A DNA stretch of 64,000 nucleotides from Venturia oleaginea (taxonomy: Eukaryota > Ascomycota > Dothideomycetes > Venturiales > Venturiaceae): NCBI GenBank assembly GCA_013176395.1, contig JABMLP010000010.1, positions 1 through 64,000 of the forward strand, read 5' to 3'. Under the pieces are notes generated by a model, which made no database searches, had not been told where the DNA came from, and saw nothing but the letters and a program-made list of their open reading frames with translations. Shown piece after piece: positions 54,489-61,143 of this stretch; position 1 is the stretch's first letter; every line of letters begins with the position of its first letter. The translations under genes and the position numbers were made by a program.

Positions 54489-54779
54489 TGTAAAAGTTCA
54501 ACCCTCAAAGGTGTTTCGCAAGTGAGGGAAGACAGCTTATATTTCAAGTATCCAAGTACAGAGAAGAAAGTGTAAGTGTAGGAAGGACGAATAGTATATA
54601 TGTCCTCCGTATAAGAAAAAAGAACATGCTGTCCAGAGAAGTATGGAAAGGAATAGAAATACATGTGAAACAATCCTCACACAATCCCTGCTAGGCGCAC
54701 GTGAAAGACTACCAGGAAACTACCAGGTAGTGCTAAGAATCCATCCAGGATAAGTTGAGAAAGGATCTATCCTTTGACA
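54489..54779 (-). repeat. 5' LTR of element F
   Basis: 291 bp. It is 11 bp longer than the 3' LTR; a small internal duplication of ACTACCAG(G) at about 54705-54728 explains much of this. Confidence 0.85.
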
Positions 54780-55119
54780 ATAAGACTCCTACAAGAGAAG
54801 AGACTGCCCAAAAAAATGCTCAAGATGTTGAACAGTGGCATGCCAGTCCTTGATACCTCAGGCATAGGGCACGTGATAGATGCCAAGGAATGCATTGACA
54901 TGCATATATATGCATGCAGATGCAACGGTGTACTTAACCTCTGCAGTCAATACAGTCAAGTCACAGGGTGACACTCGTTCTGCTCATTGGCTCCTATCGT
55001 TAAGTTCGTGTTGAATCTACTTCCGAATAAATCTGTTTTGCTCGTTCAGCGTAACACAAGAAGTAGACAAAGAACCTATTCCCTTTATACAAAATCCCTT
55101 TCTCTCAAATGATCTAAAG
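54780..55119 (+). pseudogene. Element-E-like pol fragment split by a solo LTR
   Basis: With LTR C3 removed, about 105 bp remain (54780-54825 plus 55062-55119). They match, in plus orientation, the reverse complement of E1 pol at about 46662-46755 (between RNase H and integrase). Differences are mostly G-to-A and C-to-T (GCAAGAG/ACAAGAG, CCAAGA/CCAAAA, CAGGTG/CAAATG), as RIP would give. Confidence 0.85.
54821..55061. repeat. Solo LTR type C, copy 3, with CAAGA duplication
   Basis: The LTR is 54826-55056 (231 bp), flanked by CAAGA at 54821-54825 and 55057-55061. Removing it with one CAAGA restores GCTCAAGAAGTAGACAAAG, exactly as in the uninterrupted paralogue in E1. Confidence 0.95.
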
Positions 55120-55431
55120 TGTTACGGATACTGTCACGTGGACATGTATTCAATGGTATTCGGTTGTATATGACTGTTTCAGATGCATTCAATTACGCCA
55201 CCAGTCTGTTTCTTTATGATTGGTTGAATGTCACATAGGATCCATAAGGATCACATGTTGGCGCAACGCTCAGGTCATGAGCCATGAGCGAGTCTAAGGA
55301 TCACGTGTTGGCTCATGCATTAGGCTCTAAGCCTTATGGGGGGATTTCCTATATAACGAACGAGACTCTACTCCCTCAGTGTCTCGTATCTTCACTCTCT
55401 CATTACTTTGCTATTGCTTTTAGTTACTTAG
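55120..55431 (+). repeat. LTR type B, copy 1 (partial)
   Basis: This starts TGTTACGGATACTGTCACGTG and ends CTTTTAGTTACTTAG against LTR A2. The end shares TATATAA..GACGAGAC.CT and GTATCTCGTATCTTCACTCT with copy 2 at 60399; the middle differs strongly. It holds a TATA-type box (CCTATATAACGAACGAG). Confidence 0.7.
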
Positions 55432-55673
55432 TGTCACGGGCTAGACCCTTGGGCCTTTATCTAGGCTTTGTCTATCTCTCTAGGGTAAGCTTGTGAATGG
55501 CTTGGCATCTCCTGTCAAATCTCGGAATGATTCTGCGGCAAGCATGTAAATGGCTTGGCTTCTGCTTCAAAGGGAGTTTGCAACTGTGTATCTATCTTTT
55601 CCTCCTTAGCTAGATTGTATTGCACATTTGGGTGGTTTTCTCTAGTATCCAGGCATGATCTTAACCCGTCACA
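55432..55673 (+). repeat. LTR type A, copy 2 (possible 5' LTR of element G)
   Basis: 242 bp, TGTCACGGG to CCCGTCACA, matching the copy at 21372 with small rearrangements. Flanks CTTAG and TTACA do not form a duplication. The G leader starts directly after it, so it may be the 5' LTR of G. A CT-rich run follows at 55682-55716. Confidence 0.7.
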
Positions 55674-55861
55674 TTACAATCTAGCTCTCTCTCTCTCTCT
55701 TTCTCTCTCTCTTTGTCGAACAAGCTGGACCGTGCGAGTATCGTCGCGGACTTGTTACGACTCTTCCACTTGGGATTAGCCGCGGATGAGTACGCGTGCT
55801 TTGCGTCCTAAGTAAGAAGAGGTTTGAGCGTTATAGTTGCATACGAAACGAATACGCAGCT

Positions 55862-56881
55862 ATGGAAGACGGTCCACAGCAGCAACAACAGCCCACGATG
55901 GAGTCGCTGATTATGATGATTCAGGAGCTCCGGGCAAGAAACGAGGCCTTGGAACGACAGAACCAGGAAGTAGTATCTGAAATCCGGGCTACACAGAGCT
56001 CTGCCACGCAGAGCCCTGCTACGTCGATACCGAATGTTATATCTGTGGCACCTCGATCGGAACGACCCCGCCACAGTTTTCCTCACTTTTCGAAATACAG
56101 CGGGATACGATCGACATGGGCAGCATGGAAACTGCAAGCGATAATGAAAGTTCGTACGGATAGAGAAGCGATTGGGACCTCAGCGGAGTGTTTCAATTAC
56201 CTATACATGAGCATGGAAAATACGGCCCAGAACAGAGTACGAGCCTGGGTCGCGTCGACCTCAGAGAGTAATCAGACCCCCGAGAACTTCCTTGAATACG
56301 CCGAATCAGTCTTCGGGGATCCCAACGAACAACAGAATGCACTGGTTCAGCTCAACTCTCTAAGACAAGGACCACGGCAGTCATTGAGTAGCTTTATGTC
56401 GAAATTTGACGACTTGCTAGCAAGGGCGGGAGGCAGCACATGGGGCGACTGTGTCCAGATCAATACCCTGAACTTAACCCTATCCAAAGGCTTTCGCGAA
56501 CTGCTCGTTACGGCATCACTGGATACCACAAGCTTTTTGAAATACCGGCAGGGCCTACTCGACATTGACGCGAAACTACAAGTCTTGAAATCGACCCCAG
56601 GTATCTTTGCTCAAATAGTAGACCGGCCCGAGATAGGAACGAAGCCCAACATTCAAGAGAAAATGGATTGGGAACCCACAAAGTCAAACCGAGCAAAATG
56701 GGTATCCCAAGAAGAAATTCAACGACGTCGCGAATCGGGGGCATGCTTACGTTGTGGAAAGAACAGGCATATGGTCAAAGACTGCAAAATGCTCTCTGCA
56801 AAGAAACCGGGAGTTACCAAGACCAAAGCGAACGCGGCCAGCGAAAATTCCAGTTCAGAACCAGAATCGGAAAAAGAGTAA
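55862..56881 (+). CDS. Element G gag polyprotein
   Basis: ATG 55862 gives 339 aa. A Gln-rich start and coiled-coil helix (IQELRARNEALERQNQEVV) are followed by a capsid domain (FSKYSGIRSTWAAWKLQAIMK to LLDIDAKLQVL). Then come MDWEPT and one CCHC knuckle (CLRCGKNRHMVKDC, about residue 298), and an acidic end TCG GAA AAA GAG TAA. pol is open one base back from 56668, over more than 200 nt. The frame is intact although pol is damaged. Confidence 0.87.
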   Translation: MEDGPQQQQQPTMESLIMMIQELRARNEALERQNQEVVSEIRATQSSATQSPATSIPNVISVAPRSERPRHSFPHFSKYSGIRSTWAAWKLQAIMKVRTDREAIGTSAECFNYLYMSMENTAQNRVRAWVASTSESNQTPENFLEYAESVFGDPNEQQNALVQLNSLRQGPRQSLSSFMSKFDDLLARAGGSTWGDCVQINTLNLTLSKGFRELLVTASLDTTSFLKYRQGLLDIDAKLQVLKSTPGIFAQIVDRPEIGTKPNIQEKMDWEPTKSNRAKWVSQEEIQRRRESGACLRCGKNRHMVKDCKMLSAKKPGVTKTKANAASENSSSEPESEKE

Positions 56882-59458
56882 CCTCTGATCAAAGTCGTGA
56901 TCAGAGGTTAACATCAAGTGTACCATCCTTGGTAGGACCACCTCAACTCACCTCAGAATGGAAGCAATTCAAATCAAAAATGGAAAGACCACTCTTCCTT
57001 GTTGACGCACTACTGAACGATAAACACTTTGTACGCACTCTTGTAGACAACGGTTGCTCTGGATACGCGCAAATCTCAGAACGAATGGCCACAAAACTAA
57101 GACTCCCAATGATAGACATTAGTCCCCGACATCTCGAAGGTGTATTGGAGGGACCCGTTGGAGTTGTTAGAAAGGTTGCAACAGCAACACTTGATATCGG
57201 AGGTCACCATCGAACCCGAGCATTCATGTATGTTGTTTCTGGGCAAGAGCACGACCTTATGCTGGGCAGCCCATGGCTGGACGAAGAAAATGTCACGTTG
57301 AATGAAAAACAGCGAGTCCTCGAATTCCCTGATGGTTCCTCAATGAGCTCACTTCTGGAGAACGAATCTACCTTGCAGGCTAAAAAGGCGCGGCCAGTAA
57401 GCGCAGCATCATACACTGCTTTAGTCAGAAGAATCAAGAGACTAGACAAGCACAACATGCCGACAAAAGTATTTGCAGCGTTCTTACAAGATATTGAGAA
57501 AGCACTTCAGGTGAAGCCGGTAGTCAATCCGAAAGACTACTTGCCTGAATACTACTTCCGCTACCTCCACGTGTTTGACCCCAAAAAGGCTAGCTTCCAG
57601 CCTCCGCACCGACCGGGTATCGACCATGAGATTCCATTGGAAAAGGATGGCAATGGTAGAGAGAAGGAAGTACCATGGGGACCGTTATACAGCATGTCAC
57701 GAGACGAATTGCTAGTCCTAAGAAAAACTCTCATGGATTATCTTGATAAAGGATGGATCAGGGCTAGCAAGAGTCCTGCTGGCGTTCCGGTACTTTTTGC
57801 ACGCAAGCCTGGAGGAGGGCTTCGATTTTGCGTCGATTACCGAGGACTTAACGCAATTACAAAGAAAGACAGGTACCCGCTACCCCTGATACGAGAGACC
57901 CTGAACGCAATTTATTCAGCAAAATGGTTAACCAAACTCGATGTGAGCGCGGCCTTTCACAAGATTCGAGTTGCAAAAGGGGAAGAATGGAAAACAGCTT
58001 TCCGTACACGATACGGGTTGTTTGAGTGGCTAGTTACTCCTTTCGGCCTTACGGGAGCACCTGCGACGTTTCAGCGATACATCAACTGGGTCTTGAGGTC
58101 CTACCTGGACGACTTCTGTACCGCTTACATGGACGATGTCCTAGTGTTTTCAAGCGAAACTTTAGAAGATCATCGGCGAAAAGTAGCACAGGTTCTTCAT
58201 TCCCTAGGTGAAGCCGGATTGACCTTGGACATCACGAAATGCGATTTTGAAGCTAAAAAGGTCAAATACCTTGGCTACATTGTGGAAGTAGGCAAGGGTA
58301 TTAGTATGGATCCAGAAAAAGTTCGAGCGATCTCTGAATGGGCACCACCGACCACTGTGAAAGGTGTGAGAGGCCTCTTTGGGTTTGCCAATTATTACCG
58401 ACGTTTCATCAAGGACTACTCGACATTAGCTATCCCCCTCACCCGATTGACAAGGAAGGGATGCAAGTTTGAATGAAGCGAGGATTGTCAAAACGCGTTT
58501 CAAACGCTCAAGGACCGTTTTATCTCCGACCCGGTGTTACTCCACTTCGACCCAGATCGAGAAACAATTGTTCAGCCTGATGCCTCCAATCGGGCAGTCG
58601 GAGGAGCTCTATCACAGATCGACAATGAAGGAAATGCTCGACCAATTGCTTACTTCTCAAAAAAGAACCTACTCGCGGAATGCAACTACAACATACATGA
58701 CAAAGAACTACTCGCAGTGGTACGTTGTATCCAGGAGTGGGACGCGGAGCTTAGGAGTCTTAGCGGTCTATTCAAAGTTCTAACGGATCACAAGAACTTG
58801 GAATCCTTCATGACAGCAAAGAAGTTGAATGAAAGACAGATACGATGGATGGAACTGCTATCTCAACACAATTTTACCTTCAACTATCGCCCGCGCTCGC
58901 AAGCAATCGTACCCGACACACTCTCGCGCAGGGACCAAGATATACCCAGCGGCACTCAAGACAATCGAATCAAGGAGAGGATACAAGTCCTCCTCCTCCA
59001 AAGCTCTGGGCAAAACCGGTGCGGGTAAGACAAACGACAGAGGAGAACGAAATAGTAGAAAGTGAGAGACACAGCTACAGAGAGGAGAACGAAACCAAAG
59101 AGGAGAATTCTGAAGAAGCTAGAGTCGAGAGTGATACGCAAGATATAGGAGGGGAAAACATGGTCGATGAGGGGGCCGGAGAGGGCAATACGAACCCCTT
59201 CGAGAATGAGGAGTTACGAGCATTATGGCTGCAAGCTGTTCAAGCCGACCCGACGTTTAGCAGCCTCCGCTCCGAAGTTGCACAAAGGAAAGAACGATTC
59301 TCCCCGGAATTGAAGGTCCAGGTTTCAATTTCTGAATGCGACCTCGAAAATGGATTGTTACGGTACCGCGAAGGGATTTGGATACCCGACCACAAACCAC
59401 TTAAGACAAAGCTTATTCAGGAAGTACACGACCCAGCAATTGCAGGACACCCGGGACG
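56668..59458 (+). pseudogene. Element G pol, stopped and truncated
   Basis: The pol frame covers a protease (LVDNGCSGYAQI), reverse transcriptase (VDYRGLNAITKKDRYPLP; YMDDVLVFS) and the thumb. It meets TGA at 58474-58476 where the inverted copy has CGA, a C-to-T change. RNase H resumes in the same frame (VQPDASNRAVGG, NYNIHDKELLAV, LTDHKNL). Near 58990 one base is missing from a CTC-rich run relative to the inverted copy, shifting the frame. The integrase zinc domain then ends at GHPGR. Integrase core and chromodomain are absent. Both lesions and the truncation make it non-functional. Confidence 0.88.
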
Positions 59459-60398
59459 ACTTCGGAGCGGAGGCTGCTAAACGTCGGGTCGGCTTGAACA
59501 GCTTGCAGCCATAATGCTCGTAACTCCTCATTCTCGAAGGGGTTCGTATTGCCCTCTCCGGCCCCCTCATCGACCATGTTTTTCCCTCCTATATCTTGCG
59601 TATCACTCTCGACTCTAGCTTCTTCAGAATTCTTCTCTTCGGTTTCGTTCTCCTCTCTGTAGCTGTGTCCCTCACTTTCTACTATCTCGTTCTCCTCTGT
59701 CGTTTGTCTTACCCGCACCGGTTTTGCCCAGAGCTTTGGAGGGAGAAGGACTTGTATTCTCTCCTTGATTCGATCGTCTTGAGTGCCGCTGGGCATATCT
59801 TGGTCCCTACGCGAGAGTGTATCGGGTACGACTGCTTGCGAGCGCGGGCGATAGTTGAAGGTAAAATTGTGTTGAGATAGCAGTTCCATCCATCGTATCT
59901 GTCTTTCATTCAACTTCTTTGCTGTCATGAAGGATTCCAAGTTCTTGTGATCCGTTAGAACTTTGAATAGACCGCTAAGGCCCCTAAGCTCCGCGTTCCA
60001 CTTCTGGATACCACGTACTACTGCGAGTAGTTCTTTATCGTGTATGTCGTAGTTGCATTCCGCGGGTAAGTTCTTTCTTGAGAAGTAAGCGACAAGTCGA
60101 GCATTTCCTTCATTGTCGATCTGTGATAGAGTCCCTCCGACTTCCCAATTGGAGGCATCAGGCTCAACAATTGTTTCTCGATCTGGGTCGAAGTGGAGTA
60201 ACACCGGGTCGGAGATAAAACGGTCCTTGAGCGTTTGAAACGCGTTTTGACAATCCTCGCTTCGTTCAAACTTGCATCCCTTCCTTGTCAATCGGGTGAG
60301 GGGGATAGCTAATGTCGAGTAGTCCTTGATGAAACGTCGGTAATAATTGGCAAACCCAAAGAAGCCTCTCACACCTTTCACAGTGGTCGGTGGTGCCC
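58340..60398. repeat. Large inverted repeat (939/940-bp arms, 180-bp spacer)
   Basis: The left arm 58340-59278 and right arm 59459-60398 are reverse complements of one another. Both start GGGCACCACCGACCACTG (outer) and end CTCCGAAGT (inner). The spacer 59279-59458 is single-copy G pol. The one-base length difference is the CTC-run deletion in the left arm. A transcript across this would fold into a long hairpin. Confidence 0.9.
59459..60398 (-). pseudogene. Inverted second copy of G-type RNase H region
   Basis: The minus strand is open from about 60381 to 59413: the end of the reverse transcriptase thumb (GVRGFFGFANYYRRFIKDYS), the RNase H core (VEPDASNWEVGG, NYDIHDKELLAV, LTDHKNLESF), then the linker up to TFSSLRSEV. 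It keeps CGA (Arg) where G has TGA, and has no shift in the CTC run. It has diverged from G at many positions, so it is a different family member or an old duplication rather than a fresh snap-back. It is cut at 60399 by LTR B2. Confidence 0.88.
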
Positions 60399-60811
60399 TG
60401 TTACGGATACTGTCACGTGAGCGTGTACAGGATTATATTTGATGCATTCGTATGCATTTGGATTCCTAAGTGCATACCATCATGTCTTCTTATGATTGGA
60501 TGATTGTTACACGGGGTTGAAGGATCACGTGGTTGATCATTCTTGGCAAGGTAAGCAGAATGAACGTTTGTGTTCATTCCGCTCAGGCTGTTCATCATGA
60601 TCGGGATGATCATAATGAACGGAGGATTTTCATAGAGATGGGATCTCTATATAAAGGACGAGACACTGCTCTCTCAGTATCTCGTATCTTCACTCTCATA
60701 GTTACTTCGCTATTGCTTTAGTTACTTAGCACAATTCACGACTCTTATATCTCACAAACTTCGCTACACTTGTTTGATACGATATTGTCGCCCCAGGATT
60801 ACTTGAACCTC
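60399..60811 (+). repeat. LTR type B, copy 2, with following leader
   Basis: This starts TGTTACGGATACTGTCACGTG directly after the inverted copy of G. It has a TATA-type box (CTATATAAAGGACGAG, about 60648) and the shared GTATCTCGTATCTTCACTCT. The LTR end is not fixed; sequence up to GATATTGTCGCCCC (about 60795) may be leader. E2 starts at 60812. Confidence 0.65.
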
Positions 60812-61143
60812 TGTAAGAGTTCAACCCTCAAAGGTGTTTCGCAAGTGAGGGAAGACAGCTTATATTTCAAGTATCTAAGTACAGAGAAGAAAGTGTAAGT
60901 ACAGGAAGGATAGCTAGTATATATAATCCTCCTCTTACAATAGATCCTTCTAGAAAGTATCTTTAAATGGAAACGTGACAGCTTGCAAAATAGAACATGG
61001 CAGCTTGCGAAATAGAACATGACAGCTTGCAAAATAGAACATGACAGCTTGCAAAATAGAACATGACAGCTTGCAGAATAACAAGAGAACAATTGGAAAT
61101 CCAGTCATGGATAAGCTAGAGAGAAGGATTCCATCCCTTAACA
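60812..61143 (-). repeat. 3' LTR of element E2, with five 21-bp units
   Basis: 332 bp. It is identical in layout to the E1 LTR except for one additional 21-bp unit (five, about 60973-61080) and a few substitutions. Confidence 0.9.

Larger units (their letters stand above)
49281..54779 (-). mobile_element. Ty3 element F, defective, with both LTRs
   Basis: A minus-strand Ty3 element with LTRs at 49281-49560 (280 bp) and 54489-54779 (291 bp), TGTAA(G/A)AGTTCAACC to CCTTTGACA. The first 110 bp or so resemble LTR E. pol has lost two segments and gag is degenerate; a 392-bp repeat has inserted (53054-53445). Flanking sequences are unrelated (E1 gag, and an E-like pol fragment), without a duplication. 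Confidence 0.85.
55674..59458 (+). mobile_element. Ty3 element G, truncated in integrase
   Basis: A plus-strand Ty3 element with leader, gag, and pol up to the integrase zinc domain (AIAGHPGR). At 59459 it switches to an inverted copy of its own kind. No 3' LTR. Confidence 0.88.
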
